Shown here in pieces: positions 23,329-31,778 of a DNA stretch of 45,235 bases. Both the position numbers and the translations under genes were made by a program. Positions within the stretch are counted from its first letter, which is position 1; each line of letters opens with the position of its first letter. Under the pieces are notes generated by a model. The model was given only the letters and a program-made list of their open reading frames with translations, made no database searches and had not been told where the DNA came from. This DNA is from Chthonomonadales bacterium (GTDB lineage Bacteria > Armatimonadota > Chthonomonadetes > Chthonomonadales > CAJBBX01): NCBI GenBank assembly GCA_013360745.1, contig JABWBA010000022.1, forward strand, positions 1 to 45,235, in the 5' to 3' direction.

Positions 23329-26139
23329 CTATGTTGTATTGCTCTCGCCGTTCGGCGTTCGCGTGGGAGCGGGTTTCAACACCCGAATCGATAAGTCGTC
23401 GGTCTGCACTATGATCTCGACAAGACCGTCACCGTCGAGATCGGCCAGGATCGTGTCCCGGACGGCGGTGTTGAACTGGGCCTTCCAGAGAACCACGCCC
23501 TTGCCATTTCGCTCGTCCAGAGCCACAAGCTCGCCGTTCTCGAGGCCGACCAGGAAGTTGTCGCGGCCATCGCCGTCGATATCGCCGCACGCAATCCGCA
23601 TCGGGCCCGCCGACGCGACTCGCAGGTCCAGCGTCCAGCGGTCCTTGCCTGTTGCGGCATCGGCGCAATGGAACACCCCGTCTGCCGTGATCATCGCCAC
23701 GTCCCATCGATCGCCGGAGCGGATCCGGCCCACCGCCGAGAAGCAGTTGAACCGCTCGTAGATGCCGCCATAGGGCGTTTTCGCGATGCGAGCCCCCGCA
23801 GTGTCGAGGATCTCCAGGTTCTCCAGCCCGGGCGAGAGGATGATGCGGGTCTCGCCCTTCGGTCCGAACGGGCCCACGATGGGCAGCACGTACTTGGCGC
23901 CGTCGCCTCTGCCGGGTATTTCGTCGAACCAGCCTCGAGCAACGGTAACCGAGCGGCCGTCCGCTTCATCCACGAGCAGGTGCTTGCCATGGTTGTCCAC
24001 AAAGAACCGGAGCTTCCCATCGGGGCCGCGGAAGAGGGCGACGGGCTTGGGATGCGGGCCTTCCTTCGGATCGATCCATATCTGATGGCCGCGGAGATCG
24101 TAGAGGGCTTCCGCGCGGACGTGCACGCCCGTGTTCAGAGCGACGAGCATTCTGGGCGTCGATTGGCCATAAGGGAGGAGCATCCCCTGAGTCTGCACCG
24201 GCGGGGATGGCAGCTTCACGGTCGTCACCGGCGGCGTGATTCGGGCGCCCGGCCGGGGGTTGTACACGTACGCCTTCGGGGACTCCCAGTCGATCACGCA
24301 GACGAGCCGTCGCCCCTCGGGGCCCTGCCAAACGGCCGGCAGGGAGCCGCGCACGGTCCAGACGGCCTCAGCTGCATCGGTGGCGGACCCGGTGCGCAGC
24401 CAGTGGCCGCTCCGGCGCAGATCCGGCACACCGCCCATGGTCTGAAGGTCGGTCCGCGAGAACACGAGCTCTCTGTGCGAACCGGCGACGCAGACGACGG
24501 GCCCATAGGCGCCGATCTGGGGGGCCGAGGGCGCAAGGGGCACGTCGAGCGACGGTGCGGGGATCGGAATCGGCGCCGAGACATCGGCCGGCCGGTTTCC
24601 CCGGATCATACTCCTCGCGGCGGCGGACAGGGCGAACGGCTCGGTAAGCGAGGCGCCGTTGGCGATACGCCATCGAACAAGGGAGCCCTGGACGGTCAGC
24701 GCGATGCCGGAGGGACCACCCTCGACCGAAACATACGATGGGCTGACGCGGATCGCGTAGAATCCGGTGTTCAGGGGCAGAGGCGGCTGCAGATCGACAA
24801 TGCTGGCCCCATCAACGACGGCGAGGTCCGCGTAGGTGGCGCCGCTGACCGCCTGAAACGTCGATATCGGAGCGGGCCTGCGCGCCTTCTCGGCGCTCGT
24901 AATGATCTCGGGCCGGCCGTCGCCATCCAGATCAAAACATCCCCAGAAATACCGATCCGGCAGGTCGGCGATCGGAGTGTCCCACCCCTTGAGCGGATCC
25001 AGTACGACAGTATGCCATCGCTGATCGCCCTTCAGATTGAAGAGGCCGACGATCATCTCCCGCTTGCCATCACCGTCGAGATCGGTAACGGTGGTCAGGT
25101 TGGGACGAAGTTCATATAGGTCGTCCGGCAGATCGTGTTCGACGAATCGCGACCAGGCGTATCGAAAGCCCTGTCCGTGATTGTTCAGCGCGATTCCCAC
25201 ATACTCCTCGACCTGGCAGGAGACCATAACCGCATCGCGAAAACCATCGCCGTCGATGTCGACGGCCTGCAGGAGCCCGTACGGGCGGCCGGTGCCGTCA
25301 TGGCCGGGCACCGGATAGTGAATATCGAACTTGATCTTGCCGGTGTCGGTGTCAATCACCGCGAAGTACGAGGGCTTCCCTGCGAGAAGGATGTCGTCCC
25401 GACCATCGTTGTCCATATCGGCCAGGACGATGTAAGGCCCGAAGTTCGCCCAGTAGGTGTCGGGGTACCGCTCGTGCCACCGCTGCGCGGGAGGCCCCGG
25501 GGCGTTGAAATCGAACGCCATACCCTCGATGGTGTTCTGCGGAAAGGCGAAGAGCGTGCCGCCTCCAGGCCGGTTCAGGAACGCATAGCCCCCTTGATAG
25601 GCGTCGCGGGGCGGCGACCATTCCCAGAGAGCCTTGCCTGATGCAGCATCAAAGAGCGCGTATCCCTGATTGCCCGCCGTGGTGATGATCACGGGTGTGC
25701 GCTCGGCGCCGCACTCGAACACCTGGATCACCTCGCCTACACCGGTGAGTGGGCGATTCCAGATGGTCGATCCATCGGGGCGGATGAGCTTGAGCCCTCG
25801 ACCGAACTGGCAGAGGTAGGCCTTGCCGCTCGGCAGGGCAATCGGGACCATGAAGCTGCACGACGGGGTCAGGCCGCCGTAGGCCCAGACTTCAACGGGT
25901 GGGGTGGTAAACCTGCCCGGGAGATCGGTTCTCGCCGTATTGGCCGTGTCGTGTCGCCAGAGCGGCCAGATGCCAGTCGGGGATTGCGGTATGGCGCTGT
26001 GTGCGGTGTTGGGGTCCGAAAGCGCCTTCCGTACGCTGCCATTCGAGGCGGACGGCGGCGGTCCGAACGCCGACGACTGTCCTCCGACGACCAGGGTCGA
26101 CCAGAGCAGCGTGGCGGATAGGATGATGCGGTACGTCAT
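23329..26139 (-). CDS. Secreted FG-GAP/VCBS and PQQ-like beta-propeller protein
   Basis: The 936-residue product has a signal peptide (IILSATLLWSTLVVGG) and no membrane anchor. It contains at least six calcium-loop motifs of the D-x-D-x-D-G type: DMDNDGRDD near 241, DIDGDGFRD near 294, DLDGDGKRE near 353, DLDGDGRPE near 403, DIDGDGRDN and DLDGDGLVE in the last 80 residues. PQQ-like blades are seen in GYALFDAASGKALWEW and YFAVIDTDTGKIKFD. This is a propeller of the integrin/FG-GAP kind, used for binding rather than catalysis, though it might bind or cut a polysaccharide. Its ATG overlaps the lacI stop by 4 bp, and it precedes the pathway enzymes. A secreted binding protein inside a metabolic operon points to an extracellular substrate or product. 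Confidence 0.82.
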   Translation of the reverse strand: MTYRIILSATLLWSTLVVGGQSSAFGPPPSASNGSVRKALSDPNTAHSAIPQSPTGIWPLWRHDTANTARTDLPGRFTTPPVEVWAYGGLTPSCSFMVPIALPSGKAYLCQFGRGLKLIRPDGSTIWNRPLTGVGEVIQVFECGAERTPVIITTAGNQGYALFDAASGKALWEWSPPRDAYQGGYAFLNRPGGGTLFAFPQNTIEGMAFDFNAPGPPAQRWHERYPDTYWANFGPYIVLADMDNDGRDDILLAGKPSYFAVIDTDTGKIKFDIHYPVPGHDGTGRPYGLLQAVDIDGDGFRDAVMVSCQVEEYVGIALNNHGQGFRYAWSRFVEHDLPDDLYELRPNLTTVTDLDGDGKREMIVGLFNLKGDQRWHTVVLDPLKGWDTPIADLPDRYFWGCFDLDGDGRPEIITSAEKARRPAPISTFQAVSGATYADLAVVDGASIVDLQPPLPLNTGFYAIRVSPSYVSVEGGPSGIALTVQGSLVRWRIANGASLTEPFALSAAARSMIRGNRPADVSAPIPIPAPSLDVPLAPSAPQIGAYGPVVCVAGSHRELVFSRTDLQTMGGVPDLRRSGHWLRTGSATDAAEAVWTVRGSLPAVWQGPEGRRLVCVIDWESPKAYVYNPRPGARITPPVTTVKLPSPPVQTQGMLLPYGQSTPRMLVALNTGVHVRAEALYDLRGHQIWIDPKEGPHPKPVALFRGPDGKLRFFVDNHGKHLLVDEADGRSVTVARGWFDEIPGRGDGAKYVLPIVGPFGPKGETRIILSPGLENLEILDTAGARIAKTPYGGIYERFNCFSAVGRIRSGDRWDVAMITADGVFHCADAATGKDRWTLDLRVASAGPMRIACGDIDGDGRDNFLVGLENGELVALDERNGKGVVLWKAQFNTAVRDTILADLDGDGLVEIIVQTDDLSIRVLKPAPTRTPNGESNTT

Positions 26140-27152
26140 CGCTCGGCGATCGCGCAGGACATCCGTTCGGTGATCGTCATAGGAAGCCCCATACCCTGAA
26201 CGGAAGTTCGGCGGTTTTCGATCGAATCGACAAGATGGATCGCGGCCAGCGCCCCGGCCTCCGCGATCGGGGTCAGCACGGAGGTCAGCGGCGGATCGGC
26301 GAATCGCGCCATCTCGGTATCGTTATAACCCACCACAGACACCTGTTCCGGAACGCTTACACCGGCCTCACGGAGCGCCCGGAGCGCACCGAGGGCGAGG
26401 TAGTCATTGCGCGCGACGATTGCGGTCCAATCGCGACGGCCTGCCAGACGCTGCCTGGTGATGAGATAACCGTTCTCGAACTGATCGTCGGTGAAACAGC
26501 CGAACCAATCGTTGGGCTCATATCCTGCCTGGCTGATCGCACGACGATAGCCTTCCACTTTGGGGGAGCGGCTGCCGTTATCGGGATAGTCTCCGAAAAG
26601 ACCCGCAATCCGGCGGTGGCCGAGGTTGACGAGATAGCGTACGGCCATGGCCATGCCTTCCGCGTCATCCCACGAAACACAGCCCGGGCACGGTCCTGGA
26701 CCGCCCCAGACATAGATGACGGGAAGGCTCAGCCCTTTGAACAGGTCCTCTCTCGCGTTTGGATTCGCCAGCAGGATCGCCCCGTCGACCCGTCCCTCTG
26801 CGAGGACACCGGCCGTCTCGGAACAGAGGGCGAGGTGATATCCCCTCTTGCGTAGCGCCGCTTCCACAGGCTGAATCATCTGGACGAAATGGGGATCGAC
26901 CATCTCCTTGGTGAAGAGAGCGATGGTCGAGGTGCGCTGGGTAGCGAGAGCTCTTGCGATCAGGTTGGGATGGTATTCCAATCTTGTCGCGGCTTCTCGT
27001 ATCTTTCTGATCGTCGCCGGCGCAATCGGGATATTGGTTTTGTTGTTCAGGACCCGGCTCACCGTCGCGATGGAAACCCCTGCGGCCCGAGCGACGTCGG
27101 CAAGGGTAGTGCGTCTATTCGGCCTATCACTCCGGTATTTAAGCGTTTGCAT
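26136..27152 (-). CDS. LacI-family transcriptional regulator, first gene of the long operon
   Basis: The 338-residue protein has a LacI-type helix-turn-helix at residues 15-36 (TTLADVARAAGVSIATVSRVLNN), hinge region EYHPNLIARAL, and a periplasmic-binding-protein-like ligand domain with GHRRIAGLFGD, DWTAIVARNDYLALGALRAL and VSVVGYNDTEMARFADPPLTSV. The effector is probably a sugar or amino sugar. ATG 27152 has AGGGAAG about seven bases upstream. The start codon is itself the left arm of an operator-like sequence (27137-27152), so autorepression is likely. Its stop overlaps the next gene by 4 bp. A matching operator upstream of 28490 suggests it also controls the divergent operon. Confidence 0.92.
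   Translation of the reverse strand: MQTLKYRSDRPNRRTTLADVARAAGVSIATVSRVLNNKTNIPIAPATIRKIREAATRLEYHPNLIARALATQRTSTIALFTKEMVDPHFVQMIQPVEAALRKRGYHLALCSETAGVLAEGRVDGAILLANPNAREDLFKGLSLPVIYVWGGPGPCPGCVSWDDAEGMAMAVRYLVNLGHRRIAGLFGDYPDNGSRSPKVEGYRRAISQAGYEPNDWFGCFTDDQFENGYLITRQRLAGRRDWTAIVARNDYLALGALRALREAGVSVPEQVSVVGYNDTEMARFADPPLTSVLTPIAEAGALAAIHLVDSIENRRTSVQGMGLPMTITERMSCAIAER
27137..27152 (-). promoter_or_regulatory. LacI-type operator-like site O1 over the lacI start codon
   Basis: Read on the minus strand it is ATGCAAACGCTTAAAT, with the central CG and the AA-n-CG-n-TT core typical of LacI-family operators. It shares 13 of 16 bases with site O2 at 28476-28491. One arm (ATGCAA) is complete; the other is degenerate. 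It overlaps codons 1-5 of lacI, so a bound repressor would block elongation or ribosome access. Confidence 0.6.
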
Positions 27153-27262
27153 TATTCCGCTTCCCTACAAGGGTATTCTGTCGCATGGGCGGAAACCCAG
27201 TGCCGACGCGTTCAGCTGCTGCTGTATCCATGGTCCGTCCAATCCGAGATAAGGAGTAAGCC

Positions 27263-27469
27263 ATGAAGCGTAACGCGATCCTCGCGATGGCCGGACTCAT
27301 CGTCCTCGGGGGTCTGGCTGCCTGCGGCAAGAAACCACCAGATCTCAGCGATATCCCTCCGCCCAAACCGCCCCCCGGCTACAGTCCCGCGCCCGAATCG
27401 GCGCCAAACGCGCCAGGCGCACCGGGGGCCGCTCCGAAGATACCGGCGCCGCCAAAGGAGAAGAAGTAG
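27263..27469 (+). CDS. Small proline-rich lipoprotein
   Basis: The 68-residue product has a lipoprotein signal peptide (MKRNAILAMAGLIVLGGLAAC) with lipobox LAAC. After the Cys it is almost only Pro, Ala, Gly and Lys (SDIPPPKPPPGYSPAPESA, ending APPKEKK), so it is likely an unstructured tether. ATG 27263 has a strong AAGGAG eight bases upstream. It is divergent from lacI and convergent with the pseudopilin gene, the two sharing a strong hairpin. Small Pro-rich lipoproteins near pseudopilin-type genes seem to recur in this kind of genome, but I cannot verify that here. Confidence 0.8.
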   Translation: MKRNAILAMAGLIVLGGLAACGKKPPDLSDIPPPKPPPGYSPAPESAPNAPGAPGAAPKIPAPPKEKK

Positions 27470-27481
27470 GCAGCGCCCGGT

Positions 27482-27506
27482 CGGGAGGCGGCGCTGCCGC
27501 CTCCCG
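27482..27506. terminator. Bidirectional hairpin between convergent genes
   Basis: A perfect 11-bp stem (27482-27492 with 27496-27506, GC-rich, starting CGGGAGGCGGC) closes over a 3-nt GCT loop. It lies 13 bp after the lipoprotein stop and between the convergent lipoprotein and pseudopilin genes. There is no T-run on either side, so it is either a hairpin-only terminator or an mRNA 3'-end stabiliser. Confidence 0.7.
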
Positions 27507-27587
27507 GGAGCTTCATGGGACGCAACCGCGGCGGCTCGGGTCGATCCGTAGGCTCGGGCCGCCGCGGCATCATGACCTATGGACGCT

Positions 27588-28298
27588 CTACTTGTAGTTC
27601 AGATCCCACTGCATGTAGCCGGTGTAGGTGACCAGGAACTTGCCGTTGTTGAACTTGGAATGTCCGTCGGCATATGCTACATTGACGCCGCCGTGATGGA
27701 TAAAGACCGAGTACCAGAGATTCGGATCGGCCAGCAGGAACCGCGCCACATCGTACATGCCCGATGTGCCGTTAATGAACGCGTAGAACTCGCCGTAGAT
27801 GCCGCCGTAGAGCCGATCATAGTAGAACCAGGACGGCTTGGCGCAGTTGATGACTGCCGTCTGGGCGGGGTACGCGAGGGCTCCATCGCTCGCCCCGGTG
27901 TAGAACGAGTAGTTCCCGCCGGCAGGATAGTAGAAGTAGCCCAGATGGATGTTGTACGAGTAGGTACAGAGTTTATTGTACTGTGAGAAGCGAGTCATGG
28001 ACGGGCAGAGCAAGATGCCTTCGTTCTTGATGTATGGCTGGAGCTTATTCTTGCCGTACCATTTACCTGCGTCGGCAAAGCCGTCCTCAAGATTTGCCGC
28101 AAAGGGAAACATCTCGTCGTAGTCCTGCACGTACATCCGCACGGCCGTACCCAGCTGCCGAGTATTGGACAGACACGAGGTTGCGCGTGCTTTCTCGCGA
28201 GCCTGTGCGAATACAGGGAACAGGATCGCCGCGAGAATCGCGATGATGGCGATAACGACCAGGAGTTCGATGAGCGTGAACCCTGCCTTCCGTCTCAT
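27588..28298 (-). CDS. Type II pseudopilin-like / DUF1559-like protein
   Basis: The 236-residue protein starts at ATG 28298 (GGAGG about nine bases upstream) with [20 protein letters not shown], a class III prepilin leader cut before Phe by a prepilin peptidase, with Glu at +5. Then come [19 protein letters not shown] and [19 protein letters not shown], the form seen again and again in Armatimonadota. It ends with [16 protein letters not shown], the H-x9-DG element of DUF1559-like proteins. These proteins occur in many copies per genome and are thought to form surface or secretion-related pseudopili; the role of a single copy is unknown. The gene lies between two operator-like sites, so it may belong to the LacI regulon. 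Confidence 0.9.
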   Translation of the reverse strand: MRRKAGFTLIELLVVIAIIAILAAILFPVFAQAREKARATSCLSNTRQLGTAVRMYVQDYDEMFPFAANLEDGFADAGKWYGKNKLQPYIKNEGILLCPSMTRFSQYNKLCTYSYNIHLGYFYYPAGGNYSFYTGASDGALAYPAQTAVINCAKPSWFYYDRLYGGIYGEFYAFINGTSGMYDVARFLLADPNLWYSVFIHHGGVNVAYADGHSKFNNGKFLVTYTGYMQWDLNYK

Positions 28299-28475
28299 AC
28301 TGTGTACCTCCACCTTCCGGTTGGATTTCGTGGTCATGTCCCGATCCCTCGGACCATGACTCCGTGGTGTCTCTTTCACCGCGCCTGCTCGATGCGCCGA
28401 CCCCTGCAGCTGGCTCACCCCGTGGTTGTCGGGAACGCCGTCTGCCGACGGCGGCGGAAGATCGTTAGCCCTGCA

Positions 28476-28491
28476 ATGCAATCGCTTGCAT
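28476..28491. promoter_or_regulatory. LacI-type operator-like site O2 between divergent genes
   Basis: The sequence ATGCAATCGCTTGCAT has 6-bp perfect inverted arms (ATGCAA/TTGCAT) around a centre with CG, the standard form of a LacI-family operator. It shares 13 of 16 bases with O1 at the lacI start. It sits between the pseudopilin gene (start 28298, minus) and the kinase gene (plus) and touches the first possible start codon of the latter at 28490. Confidence 0.68.
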
Positions 28492-29632
28492 GACTAATGT
28501 GGATAATAACACGATGATGGAGCATTGTCAAGGAACGGACGAAAAATACCGGCGATTTTGGATTTCGTCGGTAATCGATCCTGTTGCCGAGTTGGAGGAA
28601 GGCTACGGCCTGCCGAACGCCAGGGTCATCAGGACCCTATCGGGAGGGATGTTCGCAGCGCCGCTCCTCGTCGAAACTGATGGCCGGCGTCTCGTCCTGC
28701 GCCCGCACAGCTTCCGAAACACCTCCGGCTCATTTCAGTTCCAGTCTGAGGTTATCGGTCATGCAGCCGCCGCCGGACACCCATGCCCGCGTGTGCTCCG
28801 CCGTTTGGACGGGACCTGGGGGCGTCGTGTGGGGCATGTATTCTGGGCGCTGTATGAGTATGTCGATGGCGCGACAATGTCCTGGACCGCGTGGGCCGAT
28901 GCCAAGCGGACCCCGGCAGGCCGGCTCGAAACGGTTGCCGGCATGGCCGCAAATCTGCACGATCTGTTCCGGCGCTGGGAGACGATCCCTGCGGGTTCGG
29001 CCTTGCGTACGGCCCTGCCGCCCATCCAGTTTCGGCATCTTGCGGCCTGCGCACGCCACGCGATCGGCGCCGCGAACGCCGCGGCGGCCGAACAGGACCG
29101 ACTCCCGAAGACCGTCGGCGCGCTGGCCGATCCCGCCATTCCAGACGCCTGGGGCCGGCTCGTAGAGGAGGCTCAGGGGCTAGGGGGCCGACGACTGCCT
29201 CGTCAGATCGTCCACGGTGACTTGTCGCCCGTGAATCTGGTATGGACGTCGCACAGGCCGGAGCCATACTGGATCGACTGGGATTGCGTCCATGTGGGCC
29301 ATCGGCTCTACGATGCGCTCGGGGATGTTCTGCTCCGCGTGGACAGCTCGGAGGCGGCGGACGCACGGGTCGATCCCGATGAGATCTGCCGTTATGTCGA
29401 GGCGTATAGCGGGGCATCGAACGACCCGCTCGGCGTTCAGGAACGAGCGTGTGTCGCGATGTTCCTCGTCGCAAGGCAGCTCGAGGACCTCCGCCAGCGG
29501 TGCGCGGTTGTCGCGACCCTCCCGGCGGAGCGGGACGCCGAATACGCGAACCTCATCCGGATGCGGCTCTCGCTAATCGAACAACTACGGCAGTACTCGC
29601 CATGGAAAGGAGGCACAGCGCCTTGGATGTAA
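28490..29632 (+). CDS. APH-family small-molecule kinase, second copy
   Basis: The protein (380 residues from ATG 28490) has the aminoglycoside-phosphotransferase/homoserine-kinase-II fold. Features are [20 protein letters not shown] then LVLRPHSF (nucleotide-binding part), [14 protein letters not shown] (catalytic loop with Asp and Asn) and [12 protein letters not shown] (Mg-binding Asp). Start choice is open: ATG 28490 overlaps operator O2 and has no ribosome-binding site; ATG 28514 or 28517 are alternatives, and a GATAAT -10-like element at 28502-28507 favours a later start or a leaderless message. It heads a three-gene operon, and its 3' end overlaps the aldolase gene. It is only distantly similar to the kinase at 20175-21278, so it probably uses a different substrate. 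Confidence 0.78.
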   Translation: MTNVDNNTMMEHCQGTDEKYRRFWISSVIDPVAELEEGYGLPNARVIRTLSGGMFAAPLLVETDGRRLVLRPHSFRNTSGSFQFQSEVIGHAAAAGHPCPRVLRRLDGTWGRRVGHVFWALYEYVDGATMSWTAWADAKRTPAGRLETVAGMAANLHDLFRRWETIPAGSALRTALPPIQFRHLAACARHAIGAANAAAAEQDRLPKTVGALADPAIPDAWGRLVEEAQGLGGRRLPRQIVHGDLSPVNLVWTSHRPEPYWIDWDCVHVGHRLYDALGDVLLRVDSSEAADARVDPDEICRYVEAYSGASNDPLGVQERACVAMFLVARQLEDLRQRCAVVATLPAERDAEYANLIRMRLSLIEQLRQYSPWKGGTAPWM

Positions 29633-30663
29633 TCAACCTTCGGAGCGATACGCAGACGTTGCCGACGCCCGAAATGATGGAGGCCGTTGCGGCGGCCCAA
29701 CTCGGCGATGACACGTACGATGAGGACCCAACCGTCCGGGCCCTCGAGGAAGAGGCCGCGCGCCTGTTGGGCAAGGAGGCGGCGGTTCTGTGCATCAGCG
29801 GGAACATGGCCAACCTCGCCTGTCTCATGGCGCACGCGGCCCCCGGGGATGAGGTCTTTCTCGATCCCGAGAGTCATATCTATTACTATGAAGTCGGAGG
29901 GCTGGCCAACATCGCGGGCCTGATGCCCATGCCGGTACCGTGTCCCAGCGGCCGCATGGACCCGGGCGATCTCCGCCGGGCCGTCCGCAGACCGAACCTG
30001 CACTATCCTGTCCCGAAGCTGCTGTGCCTAGAGAACACGCATAACCGGGCGGGCGGCACCGTAACGCCGCTCGACCTCCATAACGCGCTCTGCGATACCG
30101 CCCATGACCTCGGATTGACCGTGCACCTGGACGGCGCTCGGATCTTCAACGCAGCGATTGCCGCAGGCGTGCCGGCCTCGGCCTTCGCCGAGAAGGCTGA
30201 TTCGGTGATGTTCTGTCTGTCGAAGGGCCTGAGCTGCCCGCTGGGGTCGATCGCCGTCGGGAGTCGAGAGGTGATCGAACGGGTCGATCGCGCACGCAAG
30301 CGATTGGGCGGCGGCATGCGTCAGGCGGGGATCATTGCGGCGTGCGGGCTGGTAGCGCTCCGTACCATGGTCGATCGGCTTGCCGACGATCACGCCAACG
30401 CACGCTTGCTCGCTGATGGGCTGACGGCCGTTCCCGGTCTGCGCGTCGACCTTGCGACGGTCGAGACGAATATGGTCTACGTCGATCATCGGGATGCATA
30501 TCCCGACACGGGCGCCGTTCTGGCTCGTATGAAAGCCGTCGGAGTGCTGGCGAGCGGTCGACCGCCCCATCACATCCGGTTCGTCACCCATCGGCACTAC
30601 GGCCCGGACGACATCCGGGAAGCGGTCGAGCGAGTCCGTACGGCGCTGAGAGCCGACGGATGA
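29623..30663 (+). CDS. ltaE: Low-specificity L-threonine aldolase-like PLP enzyme
   Basis: The protein matches the GLY1/LtaE threonine aldolase family, which splits beta-hydroxy-alpha-amino acids into glycine and an aldehyde. It shows [15 protein letters not shown] at the N-terminus, DDTYDEDPTVRALEEEAA, LCLENTHNRAGGTV, LTVHLDGARIFNAA (PLP-contacting Asp) and FCLSKGLSCPLGSIAVGS (Schiff-base Lys). I favour TTG 29623, with AAGGAGG ten bases upstream, since family members begin right at the RSDT segment; ATG 29602 would add seven residues and contains the ribosome-binding site. It overlaps the kinase stop by 10 bp. In this context its natural substrate may be a sugar-like beta-hydroxy amino acid rather than threonine. 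Confidence 0.9.
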   Translation: MDVINLRSDTQTLPTPEMMEAVAAAQLGDDTYDEDPTVRALEEEAARLLGKEAAVLCISGNMANLACLMAHAAPGDEVFLDPESHIYYYEVGGLANIAGLMPMPVPCPSGRMDPGDLRRAVRRPNLHYPVPKLLCLENTHNRAGGTVTPLDLHNALCDTAHDLGLTVHLDGARIFNAAIAAGVPASAFAEKADSVMFCLSKGLSCPLGSIAVGSREVIERVDRARKRLGGGMRQAGIIAACGLVALRTMVDRLADDHANARLLADGLTAVPGLRVDLATVETNMVYVDHRDAYPDTGAVLARMKAVGVLASGRPPHHIRFVTHRHYGPDDIREAVERVRTALRADG

Positions 30664-30685
30664 CGCCTGCAAGGAGAAGACACGG

Positions 30686-31708
30686 ATGATCGACGGCAGG
30701 GTGCAGATCGGCGTGGTCGGCCTGGGATCGTTCGGCGCGCGCTATGTCCGGGCGCTGCAGGCGATGACCGGTGTCGATGTCCGCTGGGGTGTCGGCCGGG
30801 ATCCGGAGCGGACGCGGACTGCGGCGGTGAGCCTGAACCTCCCGTATCATACGGTTGAGGTCGCCGAGGCCTGCGCGGACCCGAAGCTCGACGCGATCGT
30901 CGTCTGTACGCCGGAGGACGCCCATGTCGAGCCGACCCTCACCGCGCTCGGGGCCGGTAAGGATGTGATCGTTGAGAAGCCCCTGGCGTCGACGGTCGCC
31001 GACGGCGAGGCGATGGTCCGGGCCGCGGCGGAGGGCGGACGGCTGCTGATGACCGCGTTTCTGCTCCGGTTCGATTATCGGTACGCGACGTTGAAGCAGC
31101 GATTGCCCCGGATCGCGCCCATCCATAACGCCTACGCCTATCGGAACTTCGATCGGAGCCTGTTCCGGCTCTACAGCCGCACCCACAGCCTGATCGAGAA
31201 CGCCATCCACGATATCGACCTCCTCCTGTGGTATCTGGATGAGCCGGTCGTGCGCGTCCGGGGTCTCTGCCGCAATACCATGGGCCTGCCGAACCCCGAT
31301 GTGAACTGGGGCGTCATGGAGTTTCAGAGCGGCGCCATCGCGACGCTCCAATCGACCTGGCTCTATCCCGAACAGGCTCACGAGAACCTGCAGTGGAACG
31401 CGGGCGTTCAGCTGATGGGTGAGCGCGGTGTCCTCGAATGCGCCAACGACCGGGGCGGCCTCCGGGCGAATACCGACGACGCGGGGATCCTGCTGCTCGA
31501 TCAAACGGGCTGGGCCGATCTCCACGGGGAGGCGCGAGGGGCTTTCGGCGCGATGCTGCGCCACTTCATCGCCTGCATTCGGAGGGAAACAGCCTATGCG
31601 GGCACAACCGCTGCGGAGGCGCAGGAGGCGATGCGGATCGCCTGCGGCATGGTGGATAGCGCCGCTCGTGATGGCGAGCCGGTCACAATCGAGCGAGGTG
31701 CGGCTTAG
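30686..31708 (+). CDS. Gfo/Idh/MocA-family oxidoreductase, second copy
   Basis: The 340-residue protein has an intact Rossmann start (IGVVGLGSFGARYVRAL), AIVVCTPEDAH, DVIVEKPLAS (Lys of the EKP motif) and NAIHDIDLLLWYL (catalytic His/Asp region), all standard for Gfo/Idh/MocA dehydrogenases of sugars, inositols and their acids. ATG 30686 has AAGGAG nine bases upstream and lies 22 bp after the aldolase stop. It is the last gene of the plus-strand operon and converges on the SLH-like gene with 70 bp between. Unlike the paralogue at 18224-19153 it has the normal dinucleotide loop, so the two should not be redundant. Confidence 0.92.
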   Translation: MIDGRVQIGVVGLGSFGARYVRALQAMTGVDVRWGVGRDPERTRTAAVSLNLPYHTVEVAEACADPKLDAIVVCTPEDAHVEPTLTALGAGKDVIVEKPLASTVADGEAMVRAAAEGGRLLMTAFLLRFDYRYATLKQRLPRIAPIHNAYAYRNFDRSLFRLYSRTHSLIENAIHDIDLLLWYLDEPVVRVRGLCRNTMGLPNPDVNWGVMEFQSGAIATLQSTWLYPEQAHENLQWNAGVQLMGERGVLECANDRGGLRANTDDAGILLLDQTGWADLHGEARGAFGAMLRHFIACIRRETAYAGTTAAEAQEAMRIACGMVDSAARDGEPVTIERGAA

Positions 31709-31778
31709 GGCGCTCGGCGACGGATCACCACAGCCAGATCGATTCGGCCTTGCGAACGCGAAGCCGATGGCGACGAGG

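Noticed and set aside
31709-31778. Terminator between the convergent oxidoreductase and SLH-like genes
   Set aside because: Only a 5-bp stem (TCGGC/GCCGA) with a long loop is visible and there is no T-run.
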